Positions 8,452 through 16,586 of a stretch of 64,000 nucleotides of DNA are shown here, piece after piece. The notes under the pieces are model-generated. The model ran no database searches. It saw only the letters and a list, made by a program, of their open reading frames with translations, and was not told where the DNA came from. How positions within the stretch are numbered: position 1 is the first letter of the stretch; the number at the start of each line of letters is the position of its first letter. The stretch covers positions 1-64,000 of the forward strand of contig JACKDL010000001.1 of the NCBI GenBank assembly GCA_020633555.1, given 5' to 3'. This stretch comes from Myxococcales bacterium. GTDB lineage: Bacteria; Myxococcota_A; Bradymonadia; UBA7976; UBA1532. The translations under genes were made by a program, and so were the position numbers.

Positions 8452-8691
8452 TCAGATGAAGCCGATCTGGGCGCCCTCAACCAGGTCATGGAAGTCGGTG
8501 GCCGCGATCACATCGTGCACCTTGGGCAGCAGGTCGGCCCTGGTGCGCTTCATCATGGTCATGGCCAGCTCACAGGCGTACAGGCCGCAGCCCGACGCCT
8601 CGAGCATGTCGATCATCTCGCTGATGTCGGGCAGATCCGGCACGAACGCTGGCAGGTGATCGGCGCCGGACGGCCGCTCCGGGCCTGCGTC
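8452..8691 (-). pseudogene. C-terminal remnant of a DsrE/DsrE2-type sulfur-relay protein
   Basis: The open frame begins right after a stop at 8692-8694. It reads LPAFVPDLPDISEMIDMLEA, then CGLYACELAMTMM, and ends with ATDFHDLVEGAQIGFI. This is the C-terminal third of DsrE/DsrF/DsrE2-like proteins, including the cysteine of the Y-A-C segment, but the roughly 80-100 N-terminal residues are missing. There is no room for them, because the YeeE-rhodanese gene ends only 34 bases upstream. A GTG at 8643 could still initiate a 63-residue peptide, but the ribosome site is poor. Its place at the end of a sulfur operon fits a once-functional sulfur-carrier gene lost by deletion. Confidence 0.6.
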
Positions 8692-8725
8692 TCAGCGGCT
8701 GCTACGGATCAGGAACGGGCGCAGC

Positions 8726-9907
8726 TCAGCACCCGCCGCCCTTCTTCACGGCGCGGGTGATGACCTTGCGCGGCGGCGCCGGAGGCGCCTTGGCGGCCGC
8801 CGAGCCCGTGAAGTGGGCGTACAGGGCGTTGCGCTTGGTCCAGTCGGCGCGCTCCGAGGCGCTGGCGGCCGCGTTCAGCACCGGGCGGGTCAGGTAGCGG
8901 CCGTGGAAGGCGGCGAAGCCCCCGTCCAGCGCCAGCAGGCGGCCGGTGAAGCGGCGCGCCTCGGCGGGCACCGCCTGCCCGGCGGCGCCGTACACCACCA
9001 CAGTGCGGGTGGCAGGCAGATCGGCGAAGAACCGGCCCAGATCGCCCTCGGCGGGCAGGCACAGGGCGCCGGGCAGCCGCCTGGCCGCGCAGGCGCCGGG
9101 ATCGCGCAGATCCACCACGAACAGCCCGGTGGGGTCCTGCACCATGCGGTCGGCCAGGTCGTCGGCGCTCACCAGCGCCAGCGGGGCCGGCTCGGGGGTC
9201 ACCGGGGCCGTGCGGCCCACGAAGCTCACCACGAGCGCCGCCGCGGCCGCGACGCCCAGGCCGGCGAACAGCTTGTTGCGCAGCACGGGGTCGCTCTTGG
9301 GCGGCTCGACGCCCTTGCGGGCGGCCAGCTTGCGCTCCACCCACTCGCCCGCCAGGAACAGGCCCACGGCCAGCACGGTGACCGCCGCGGCCATCACGCC
9401 CCAGCTCGTGCCCAGCAGCTCGGGCAGGTGCTGGCGGCCCATGGCGCTGCTCTCATAGAAGCCCTCGACCAAGGGGTAGGCGAAGCCGAAGACCAGCGAT
9501 CCGGCCATGATGCCCACCAGCGTCACCAGGCCGTCCATGTTGCCGGACACCGAGGCCACGGCGGCCGTGCCGGGGCAGTGCCCCGAGACGATGAAGCCCA
9601 CGCCCAGCAGAATCCCGCCCACCACCTGCGGCCACAGGAAGGTGTCGAAGATCATGATGGCGCTCAGGTCCACCCAGCCCAGCCCGCCCAGCAGGGCCAG
9701 GCCCACGGCCGAGGTCACGATGGCCGAGAACATCACCTTCAGGACGCGCATGTCGTCGTTGTAGAACTGGCTCACCAGGATGGTGGCCCGGCCGAAGCCG
9801 CCCCGCTCGAGCATGAAGCCGAAGCCGATGCCCAGGAAGACCGCGATGGCCATGGCGGCCGGGTACTCGAAGACACCCTTCTGGTACAGGGGGAACAGGC
9901 CGTTCAT
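8726..9907 (-). CDS. YeeE/YedE half-transporter with C-terminal rhodanese-like domain
   Basis: Inner-membrane sulfur-compound transporter half, 393 residues. The ATG at 9907 overlaps the preceding stop (ATGA) and follows GGAGGCAG. Residues 1-185 carry several membrane segments and the motif SGHCPGT, the conserved cysteine signature of YeeE/TsuA thiosulfate transporters. A further segment (about 207-227) leads into a rhodanese-like domain (VVDLRDPGACAARRLPGAL). Where active rhodaneses have VVYCxxG, this protein reads VVVYGAAGQ, so the catalytic cysteine is gone. The tail ends KKGGGC with a terminal cysteine. With the adjacent half it should make a full transporter feeding the reductase operon. 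Confidence 0.8.
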   Translation of the reverse strand: MNGLFPLYQKGVFEYPAAMAIAVFLGIGFGFMLERGGFGRATILVSQFYNDDMRVLKVMFSAIVTSAVGLALLGGLGWVDLSAIMIFDTFLWPQVVGGILLGVGFIVSGHCPGTAAVASVSGNMDGLVTLVGIMAGSLVFGFAYPLVEGFYESSAMGRQHLPELLGTSWGVMAAAVTVLAVGLFLAGEWVERKLAARKGVEPPKSDPVLRNKLFAGLGVAAAAALVVSFVGRTAPVTPEPAPLALVSADDLADRMVQDPTGLFVVDLRDPGACAARRLPGALCLPAEGDLGRFFADLPATRTVVVYGAAGQAVPAEARRFTGRLLALDGGFAAFHGRYLTRPVLNAAASASERADWTKRNALYAHFTGSAAAKAPPAPPRKVITRAVKKGGGC

Positions 9908-10431
9908 CGCCACTGCCTCCGCATCAGGGGGGCGAGCGCGTAGCCGCCCACGAACACGGCGATCATGAAGATCCAGGAGCCCAGCACGAAGGTGGAGCCG
10001 CCCGTCAGGGCCTGCCCGCTGGTGCAGCCGCGGCCCAGGCGCGCCGCGAAGCCCATGATCACGCCGCCGGCCAGGGCCCAGCCCAGGCGGCCGCGCACGC
10101 TGATCCGCGGGCCCTTCTGCACGTCGAACTTCAGGCGACCGCCGCTGTAGGCGCCCAGCAGGCCGCCCAGCAGCACGCCGAGCACCTCGAAGACCATCCA
10201 GTCCTCCAGGATGTGGGCGTCGCCGAAGTACTGGCTGAAGTAGCTGTTCGTCTCGGCGTAGGTGGGGGCCACGGCGTGCAGGCCGGCCACGGCGGTGCGG
10301 GTGACCGCCGACGACGCGCCCAGGCCGAAGCCCATGATGACGAAGGTGGCCAGCAGCACGAGCCCCAGGCCGATGCCCGCCACGTAGGGGTTCCAGAGGG
10401 GGCGCTCAACGGGCGCCGTGTGAGTGCTCAT
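9904..10431 (-). CDS. YeeE/YedE family transporter half
   Basis: A 175-residue membrane protein with about four transmembrane segments. It carries the motif LGRGCTSGQALTGG, the other cysteine signature of YeeE/TsuA-type thiosulfate importers, and so complements the SGHCPGT motif of the following coupled gene. The ATG at 10431 follows AAGGAG at good spacing. It lies 10 bases after the NrfD-type gene and overlaps the next gene by four bases, so it belongs to the reductase operon. Known single-chain family members have both motifs in one protein; here they are split. Substrate inferred as thiosulfate or a related sulfur species. Confidence 0.8.
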   Translation of the reverse strand: MSTHTAPVERPLWNPYVAGIGLGLVLLATFVIMGFGLGASSAVTRTAVAGLHAVAPTYAETNSYFSQYFGDAHILEDWMVFEVLGVLLGGLLGAYSGGRLKFDVQKGPRISVRGRLGWALAGGVIMGFAARLGRGCTSGQALTGGSTFVLGSWIFMIAVFVGGYALAPLMRRQWR

Positions 10432-10441
10432 CGTCGCTCCT

Positions 10442-11410
10442 TCAGGGCAGCAGGCCGTAGCCGGTCACCTGGCCGGCCGCGACGAGGATGGTACGCAGCG
10501 AGAAGCCGCCGATGAGGACCAGCACGGGCCCCAGGGCGGTGGCGGGCATGCGGCGCTTGAACTCCGCCAGGTTCATGGCCAGGGGTGCCGCCAGGCCGGT
10601 CAGCACCACCAGGCCCCAGAAGTAGGGCGTGAAGGCCCCGCCCAGGAGCTGATTGGCGGCCACCAGATCGGCCTGATCGCCGGTGAGGAAGCCCAGGATC
10701 ATCACCGCCAGCAGCACCAGCTCGATGGCGATGGCGGCGGTGTCCCAGCGCACCAGCACCGCGTGCTCCTTGGCGTCGGGGCGCAGCAGCAGCAGCAGGG
10801 CGGCGCCGGTGGAGACGCCCGAGGCCAGGAACAGCGGGCCCATGACCGCAGAGTTCCACTGGAACCGTGCCGACAGGGTGCCGAGCAGGAGGCCGGTGTA
10901 GATGCCCAGCCCCACGCCGGTGGCGGCCGTGGTCCACAGCACCGGGCGGCGCTGCTCATCGGCCCAGGCGCTCACCCGGCCCACCAGGCCGCCCAGGGGG
11001 CCCAGGCGCTCGCTCAGCCAGGTGCGCTCGCGGCCGTTCAGGTTGCTCAGGCCCTGCAGCAGCAGCACCGGGTACACCAGCATGAGGATCCAGGCCCCCC
11101 ACGACATGGGCGAGGTGGGCTGGAAGGTGGTGTAGAAGCGCCAGACGTGGAGCTTGTGGGCCAGGTCCAGGAACAGGGCGCCCATGCCCAGGCTCACCAG
11201 CGCCACGGCGGCCAGCGGCGCCCAGCGGGTGCCCCGGCTGGTGGGGCGCTCGCCGGAGCGCAGCTCCATGGCCGACAGCACCACCATGATCCCCGCGGCC
11301 AGGCCGCCGAGGAACAGGTAGACCGGGACCTCCCACCCCCAGACGTGGACCACGGGATCGATGCCCGGGTTGGTGCGGTTGCTGACCACCTCGATGAGTT
11401 CGGGTTTCAT
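10442..11410 (-). CDS. psrC: NrfD/PsrC-family quinol-reactive membrane subunit
   Basis: Membrane anchor and quinol-reactive subunit of a polysulfide-reductase-type complex, 322 residues with about eight transmembrane helices. The N-terminus (HVWGWEVPVYLFLGGLAAG) and LGMGALFLDLAHKLHVWRFYTTFQPTSPMSWGAW (split between two helices) are typical of NrfD/PsrC proteins. It would pass electrons between the menaquinol pool and the ferredoxin-like subunit encoded 13 bases upstream. The ATG at 11410 has GGAGG upstream. It forms the third gene of the psrABC-like set. Whether the complex reduces polysulfide, thiosulfate or tetrathionate cannot be told from this subunit. Confidence 0.85.
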   Translation of the reverse strand: MKPELIEVVSNRTNPGIDPVVHVWGWEVPVYLFLGGLAAGIMVVLSAMELRSGERPTSRGTRWAPLAAVALVSLGMGALFLDLAHKLHVWRFYTTFQPTSPMSWGAWILMLVYPVLLLQGLSNLNGRERTWLSERLGPLGGLVGRVSAWADEQRRPVLWTTAATGVGLGIYTGLLLGTLSARFQWNSAVMGPLFLASGVSTGAALLLLLRPDAKEHAVLVRWDTAAIAIELVLLAVMILGFLTGDQADLVAANQLLGGAFTPYFWGLVVLTGLAAPLAMNLAEFKRRMPATALGPVLVLIGGFSLRTILVAAGQVTGYGLLP

Positions 11411-11423
11411 CGATGCCTCCGGA

Positions 11424-11978
11424 TCACGACAGGAAGAAGACGTTGGGGTTCGTGCCGGCCTCGGGGTGCAGCACCTTGTGGTCGCGGCTCGCCAGCAGCT
11501 TGCTGATCTCGCTCTCGGGATCGTTCAGATCGCCGAAGGTCAGGCTGCTGGTGGGGCACACGGTCACGCAGGCGGGCAGCTTGCCCTCCTTCACCCGGTG
11601 CAGGCAGAAGGTGCACTTGTCCACGTAGCCCTCGGGGTGCACGTAGCGGGCGTCGTAGGGGCACGAGGCCACGCAGGCCTTGCAGCCCGTGCACTTGTCG
11701 TGGGTCACGAGCACCACGCCGCCCTCGGCGTAGTGGCTGGCACCGGTGGGGCAGGCGTCCACGCAGGGGGCGTCGCTGCAGTGGTTGCAGCGCTCCGAGC
11801 GGTTCTCGGCCTTCAGGTTGGGGTACGCGCCGCGCACCTCCTCGACGATCCAGTCGCGGCAGAAGCCCTCGGGCACCTGGTTCTCGGCCTTGCAGGCCAG
11901 CACGCACGCCGAGCAGGCCACGCACTTCTTGGTGTCCATGGCCATCGCGTAGCGCTTTTCACGCTTGGGAGCGCCCAT
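11424..11978 (-). CDS. psrB: Four-cluster [4Fe-4S] ferredoxin-like electron-transfer subunit (PsrB/PhsB type)
   Basis: A 184-residue iron-sulfur subunit with 16 cysteines in four groups: CVACSACVLAC, CNHCSDAPCVDAC, CTGCKACVASC, and CTFCLHR with CVTVC. This is the standard four-cubane arrangement of DMSO/polysulfide/thiosulfate reductase beta subunits. It lacks its own signal, so it is expected to be exported with the Tat-targeted catalytic subunit. The ATG at 11978 shares a base with the upstream stop (TGATG) and follows GGAGGCGG. The longer open frame upstream is an out-of-frame reading of the catalytic gene. It relays electrons from the NrfD subunit to the molybdoenzyme. Confidence 0.9.
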   Translation of the reverse strand: MGAPKREKRYAMAMDTKKCVACSACVLACKAENQVPEGFCRDWIVEEVRGAYPNLKAENRSERCNHCSDAPCVDACPTGASHYAEGGVVLVTHDKCTGCKACVASCPYDARYVHPEGYVDKCTFCLHRVKEGKLPACVTVCPTSSLTFGDLNDPESEISKLLASRDHKVLHPEAGTNPNVFFLS

Positions 11979-14197
11979 CACACCGCCTCCAGTCGCTCGA
12001 CGCGCACGAAGTTGTTGTTCATGCCGGTGCCGCCCATGGCGGGGTCGATGGAGCTGCGGGTCACCATGGCGCTGTCGCTGGCGCCCTTGCCGTGGGTGAA
12101 CTTCAGGCCCTTCGCCCGCTGCCCGTAGCCGTGGACCATGTAGACGCAGTCCGGGCGGATGCGCTGGGTCGCCTTGATGGCGATGGGGCCGGTCTTGGCG
12201 CCGTCCTGGTTCACCAGCATCACCTGCTGGCCGTGCTTCAGGCCCTGCTCCTTCGCGGTGCGGACGTTCATCCACAGGACGTTCGTGTCCATGACCTCGC
12301 CCAGGAACCGGTTGTTGACCGTGCGCCCGAAGGTCTGGGTGGGTGCGCGGCCGAACAGCAGCCGGAAGTGGCCCGCGGGGGGCTCATCGGGCGGCTCGTA
12401 GTCGGGCAGGGGGGCCAGCCCGGCGTCGGCCATCTGCTGCGAGTACAGCTCGATCTTGCCGCTGGGCGTGCCGAACACCGGGGCCAGGCCGTCCTCGATG
12501 TAGCAGGGCGACGCCTTGTCGAGCAGCACGCCCGTCTCGGCGAAGTCGGCCAGGCTGCGGCCGTCCTTCGCCAGGCGCTGCTGGATGTAGTCCTCGGCGC
12601 TGTCGAAGGGGAAGTACGCGTCGAGGCCCAGGCGCTTGCCGATCTCCTTGGCGATCCACCAGCCCGGCTTGCTCTCGTACATGGGCGGCACCACCGGCTG
12701 CCGCAGCGCCGCGAAGCCCTGCCGCCAGCCGGGGGTGTGCAGGTCGTCATAGCGCTCCAGGTAGGTGGCCTCGGGCAGCACCACGTCCACCCAGCCGGTG
12801 ATCTCGGCGGGCAGCACGTCGATGGCCACGCTGAACTCCAGGTTCTTCAGCGCCTCGAGGGTCTTGTTCTGGTCGGGCAGCGCCTGCAGCAGGTTGGTGC
12901 CGTAGACCATCCAGCCCTTGATGTCGTACTCGGCGTGGCCGGGGATGCTCGCGTCGCGCAGGCCGTGGGACAGCACCGAGCCGGCGAAGGGGTAGACGAC
13001 GCCCTTGGGCATGTCGGCGGCGTGCTTGTGCTCGGGGTACGCGGGTTCGCCGGTGAACTTCGCCACACCCATGCTGTTGGGCATGAAGAAGCCGCCCTTG
13101 CGGCCCCAGTTGCCCATCAGCGCGTTCATGATGGCGATGGCCCGCCCCCGCTGGGTGTCGGTGCCGTACCAGGCCGTCCGCCGCCCGGGGTGGATCAGCG
13201 ACGCCGGGCGACCGCTGGCCACGAAGCGCGCGGTCTCGACGATGGTCTGCGTGGGGATCCCGGTGTGGGTGTAGGCCCAGCCCGGGGTCTTGTCGGCCAC
13301 GTGGGCCTTCAGCTTGTCCAGCCCCAGGGCGTGCTGCTCCAGATAGGCCGCGTCGTACAGCCCCTCCTCCAGGATGACGTGCATCCACGCCAGCAGCAGG
13401 GCGGTGTCGGTGCCCGGCTTGATGGGCAGCCAGTAGCGCGCCTTCCCGGCGGCGGTGGAGAAGCGGGGATCCACGGCGACGATCTGGGCGCCGCGCTCAA
13501 TGGCTCGCGCGAACTCCTGCACCTGGGTGTTGTGCATGTTCTCGCCCAGGTGCGAGCCGATCAGCGTCAGCACCCGAGCGTTCTCGATGTCGGTGACCTC
13601 GGGCGAGCCCACGCCGTTGCCGAAGGTGAGCTCGAACGCGGTCTGCCGCGAGCCGCGGCACTGGGCGTAGCTGGGGTGGGTGATGTTGGGGGTCCCGTAG
13701 GCCTTCATCAGCCGCTTGAACCAGTCGCCGCCGTAGCCGTGCTTGAACAGCGCGAAGGCCTCGGCGCCGTGGCGCTGCTTGATGCGCTGCATGCCCTCGG
13801 CCACCTTGTCCAGGGCGGCCTCCCAGCTCACCGGCTCGAAGACCTGCTGGCCCTTGCGCTCCACCCGCACCAGGGGCTGCCGCAGGCGATCGGGGTCGTA
13901 CAGCAGGCCGGTGCCGCCGGTGCCGCGGGGGCACAGCTTGCCCTGGCTCAGGGGGTGGGCGGGGTTGCCCTCGATCTTCGTGACGCGGCCTTCGCCGTTG
14001 ACGTGGGCCAGGATCCCGCACTTCCAGAAGCACAGCTCACAGAAGCTGGGGACGACCTTCACGCCCTCGGTGCCGGGGTTGTGGACCACGTCGGGGGTCA
14101 GGCCGAACCACTGGGTGGCGGGGCCGACGCCGAGCACGGTGGCGCCGGCCGCAGCCGAGCCCGCTTGGATGAAAGTGCGCCGCGAGATGGCCATCAT
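11978..14197 (-). CDS. psrA: Molybdopterin oxidoreductase catalytic subunit, polysulfide/thiosulfate reductase type
   Basis: Catalytic subunit of 739 residues, exported by Tat: SRRTFIQ twin-arginine signal at residues 5-11. A [4Fe-4S] site (CELCFWKC followed by CPRG) starts near residue 53. The expected Mo ligand is the cysteine in SYAQCRGSRQ; cysteine is typical of polysulfide, thiosulfate and related sulfur-reducing enzymes and rules out serine-ligated DMSO reductases. The rest follows the usual molybdopterin and molydopterin-dinucleotide-binding domains (PFAM Molybdopterin then Molydop_binding). Either of two adjacent ATG codons (14197, 14194) could start it, downstream of GGAGACC. First gene of the reductase-transporter operon. 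The exact sulfur substrate is unknown; arsenate or tetrathionate reductase is less likely. Confidence 0.88.
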   Translation of the reverse strand: MMAISRRTFIQAGSAAAGATVLGVGPATQWFGLTPDVVHNPGTEGVKVVPSFCELCFWKCGILAHVNGEGRVTKIEGNPAHPLSQGKLCPRGTGGTGLLYDPDRLRQPLVRVERKGQQVFEPVSWEAALDKVAEGMQRIKQRHGAEAFALFKHGYGGDWFKRLMKAYGTPNITHPSYAQCRGSRQTAFELTFGNGVGSPEVTDIENARVLTLIGSHLGENMHNTQVQEFARAIERGAQIVAVDPRFSTAAGKARYWLPIKPGTDTALLLAWMHVILEEGLYDAAYLEQHALGLDKLKAHVADKTPGWAYTHTGIPTQTIVETARFVASGRPASLIHPGRRTAWYGTDTQRGRAIAIMNALMGNWGRKGGFFMPNSMGVAKFTGEPAYPEHKHAADMPKGVVYPFAGSVLSHGLRDASIPGHAEYDIKGWMVYGTNLLQALPDQNKTLEALKNLEFSVAIDVLPAEITGWVDVVLPEATYLERYDDLHTPGWRQGFAALRQPVVPPMYESKPGWWIAKEIGKRLGLDAYFPFDSAEDYIQQRLAKDGRSLADFAETGVLLDKASPCYIEDGLAPVFGTPSGKIELYSQQMADAGLAPLPDYEPPDEPPAGHFRLLFGRAPTQTFGRTVNNRFLGEVMDTNVLWMNVRTAKEQGLKHGQQVMLVNQDGAKTGPIAIKATQRIRPDCVYMVHGYGQRAKGLKFTHGKGASDSAMVTRSSIDPAMGGTGMNNNFVRVERLEAV

Positions 14198-14296
14198 CCG
14201 GTCTCCGGTCGTTGAAGCGTCGCCCGGCGGTTGTGCAACCGCCGCGCCAGCCCAACCCGCCTGGGCAGGTTTCCGGAGGGAAATGACGCATCGCGC

Positions 14297-14314
14297 CTAG
14301 TGCATATGCCCTAG
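14297..14314. promoter_or_regulatory. 18-bp near-perfect dyad upstream of the sulfur reductase operon
   Basis: CTAGTGCATATGCCCTAG is an inverted repeat with eight of nine base pairs matching. It is centred on the perfect GCATATGC palindrome, about 100 bases upstream of the psrA-like start in a 203-base gap. It is the most AT-rich part of the gap and a likely operator or promoter-proximal site. It does not match FNR or NarL consensus sites, and no regulator gene lies nearby. Confidence 0.35.
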
Positions 14315-14400
14315 AGCGATCTCGAGTCGTTCGGGTCACGGATCGGGGCGATACCGGACGGGAACGTATCTGAAAAACGGGATGAAAAGGCGTCTGGGGA

Positions 14401-16074
14401 TCACCACATGGGGACGCAGGGGGCGTCGCGGCGGACCAATGGTTCCGGCCACCTGCGGTACGGTTCGGCCGCCCCGTCGCGGTGACAGGCCAGGCAACGC
14501 CCGACGGTCAGCACGCGGTCGCGCTCGGCCCGATCCAGGCTGCGGACGCCGGCCTTCAGGCTGCGCCCGGGCTCGGTCTGGGCCCACGTCACCCAGCGAT
14601 CCCGACCGGCACCGGGCGCCGCGGGGTCGGGGTGTGCCGGGGTGAAGACCCACTCGCCGTCGCGCCAGCTCAGCGCGCCCGCGCCCAGGCCCAGGGCCAC
14701 GGGGTCCTGATGGCAGCCCTCGCAGCGGCGGGCTTGTCGCTGGGTGGTGTGGGGATCGAAGCTGCCAAACCAGCGCCTGCGGGTGACCTGCCCCCCGGCG
14801 GCGCTGGCGTCCACGGTGAGGATCATCCCCGGCGCGGCGGGCACGATGCGGTCGGCGCCGTTCACCGCCAGCGTCGGCGGGGCGCTGGCGAAGCCGTCGC
14901 CCGACTCCACCCACCGGCCGGCCACCACCGCGGCCGGCCCGAAGTCCCACTGCTCGCCGGCGGGATCGAAGCGCACGTGGCACTCGGCGCAAGTGGGGAT
15001 CAGCGGGGTGTGGCAGGCCTGGCAGCTCAGCCGCTCGTGGCCCGGCTGGCGGTGGGTGACGTCCTCGGGGGTGGCGGGCACCGGGAAGGGCGCCCCGTCC
15101 GCCTTGCGGTGCAGCACCCAGCCGTCGCCTACGGCCCGCAGGTTCCACAGGGGGGTCCCGCGGACGCCGCGGCGCACCGGCCCGTCGAGCGTGATCCCCT
15201 TGCGGGGCAGGCGATCGGCCAGGAAGGCGTCCTCGGCGGGCTCGAACGGCGCCGCCGGCCAGGACGCGCCATGGCACGCCTGGCAGCGGATCTCCACCTC
15301 GTCCGCCTGGCGCCGTGCGGGCCGGCCGCTCCCCATCAGCGCGTTGTGGGTGTGACAGTCCACGCAGTCCAGCCCGGCCGCGTGGTGCACGTCGGCGGGC
15401 TGGGCGCAGAAGGTGCGCCCGTCGGCCCAGGGCAGGGGGTCCTCGCAGGGGGTGCCGTCGGTGCGCTCGGCCCAGCCCGCGTAGCCCAGGCTGACCCGCC
15501 CGCTGCGGCTGTGGCAGCCCGCGCAGGCGCGATCCTCGGGCTGGGCCACCGTCACGGGGTGCCCGGCGGCGGACGCCAGATGACAGGCGCTGCACCCGCT
15601 GCCGGCGGTGACGATGGCGTCGTCGCGGTTGGCGCGGCGGGTGCCCAGGTGGCAGCCCCCGCACAGGCGGCGGGTGTAGGCGTCGGCGGGGCTGGGCCGT
15701 GGATCGGCCCACAGGGCGCCCATGGGCTGCTCGGTGGCGCCCTCGCCAAAGGCCGGCCGGCTGCTGCCCACCAGGCCCACGGCCGTGGTCATCAAGCTGC
15801 TGTGGATGCGGGCGCCGATGACGGGGTGGCAGGCGCCTTGGCCGCAGGTGCCCTGCACGGTAGACAGGGCACCGGGCTCAGCCTCGAGCCCCTGATGGGC
15901 TGCGGCCTCGTCCACTGCCTGACCGTCGCCGCCGTGGCAGGCGACGCAGGCGACCTCGCGATGTACGTCATCTGGGCGCGCGGGGTGGCACGCGAGGCAT
16001 CGCTCCGGCGCCGCGTGGGCGGCCGGGCGGACGGGCAGGAGGAGGCCGAGGAGGGTGGCCCCGAGCAGCCACAC
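14401..16074 (-). CDS. Secreted multiheme c-type cytochrome with 12 predicted hemes
   Basis: A predicted exported cytochrome of about 557 residues with eleven CXXCH sites (CLACH, CVACH, CGGCH, CSACH, CAGCH, CVDCH, CQACH twice, CAECH, CEGCH, CLACH) plus one CX4CH site (CGQGACH), as known from cytochrome c3 proteins. The start is uncertain. The GTG at 16074 gives MWLLGATLLGLLLPVRPAAHA, a reasonable signal peptide but with no clear ribosome site; the frame stays open another 31 codons into rpsN. It lies between rpsN and the psr-like operon and probably moves electrons in the periplasm or to the outer membrane. Between hemes 10 and 11 is a long heme-free domain. I do not recognise a specific family. 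Confidence 0.8.
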   Translation of the reverse strand: MWLLGATLLGLLLPVRPAAHAAPERCLACHPARPDDVHREVACVACHGGDGQAVDEAAAHQGLEAEPGALSTVQGTCGQGACHPVIGARIHSSLMTTAVGLVGSSRPAFGEGATEQPMGALWADPRPSPADAYTRRLCGGCHLGTRRANRDDAIVTAGSGCSACHLASAAGHPVTVAQPEDRACAGCHSRSGRVSLGYAGWAERTDGTPCEDPLPWADGRTFCAQPADVHHAAGLDCVDCHTHNALMGSGRPARRQADEVEIRCQACHGASWPAAPFEPAEDAFLADRLPRKGITLDGPVRRGVRGTPLWNLRAVGDGWVLHRKADGAPFPVPATPEDVTHRQPGHERLSCQACHTPLIPTCAECHVRFDPAGEQWDFGPAAVVAGRWVESGDGFASAPPTLAVNGADRIVPAAPGMILTVDASAAGGQVTRRRWFGSFDPHTTQRQARRCEGCHQDPVALGLGAGALSWRDGEWVFTPAHPDPAAPGAGRDRWVTWAQTEPGRSLKAGVRSLDRAERDRVLTVGRCLACHRDGAAEPYRRWPEPLVRRDAPCVPMW

Positions 16075-16097
16075 GGCTGGCCCGGGGATCGAGCGGC

Positions 16098-16403
16098 TTA
16101 CCAGCTCGACTTCACCACGCCGGGCACGTTGCCCAGGAGCGCCTGCTCCCGGAACGCGATCCGGCACAGGCCGAACTTGCGGTAGTAGGCCCGGGGGCGA
16201 CCGGTCAGGTTGCAGCGGTTGCGGACGCGGACCTTCGCGCTGTTGCGGGGCAGCTTCTCCAGGGCCGACAGGGCCTGGAACTTCTGCTCCCAGCTGGCGT
16301 TGGGATCCTTCATGATCTGAGTGAGCTCCGCCCGGCGGGCGGCGTACTTCTCAACCAGCGCCTCGCGCTGCTTGTTCTTCACGATCTTGCTGGTCTTGGC
16401 CAT
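16098..16403 (-). CDS. rpsN: 30S ribosomal protein S14, zinc-independent form
   Basis: Small-subunit ribosomal protein S14 of 101 residues: MAKTSKIVKN start and the conserved NRCNLTGRPRAYYRKFGLCRIAFRE block near the C-terminus (key residues NRC, TGRPR, RKFG). It lacks the paired CXXC zinc motifs of the short form, so it is the long zinc-independent type. The ATG at 16403 follows GAGAGG. It stands outside any ribosomal operon, next to a cytochrome gene. A second rpsN may exist in the main ribosomal cluster; a stand-alone zinc-independent copy would fit a zinc-starvation paralogue, but that cannot be tested here. Confidence 0.95.
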   Translation of the reverse strand: MAKTSKIVKNKQREALVEKYAARRAELTQIMKDPNASWEQKFQALSALEKLPRNSAKVRVRNRCNLTGRPRAYYRKFGLCRIAFREQALLGNVPGVVKSSW

Positions 16404-16586
16404 CGAACGCGCCTCTCATCGGCCGGCCCCGCGCGGCCGACGTGTGAACTCTCGAAACAACCCAAGCGCTGAACCCACGCGGTCCAAGGCTTGAACGGCG
16501 CGCGATGATGCACAACAAGAAAGACGGGTGCAAGCCCTTCGACGCAAAGCACAAAAAGAAGCGGCGGGCGCCGCGGGGCCTCAGGT

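Noticed and set aside
11978..14197. Formate dehydrogenase or arsenate reductase as identity of the molybdoenzyme
   Set aside because: A selenocysteine/His pair and arsenate-reductase features are not seen. The cysteine ligand, NrfD partner and YeeE neighbours favour sulfur reduction.
16505..16586. Lys-rich short reading frame before the MBL-like gene (MMHNKKDGC)
   Set aside because: It runs out of frame into the MBL-like gene, has no ribosome site and lies in the AT-richer promoter region of rpsN.
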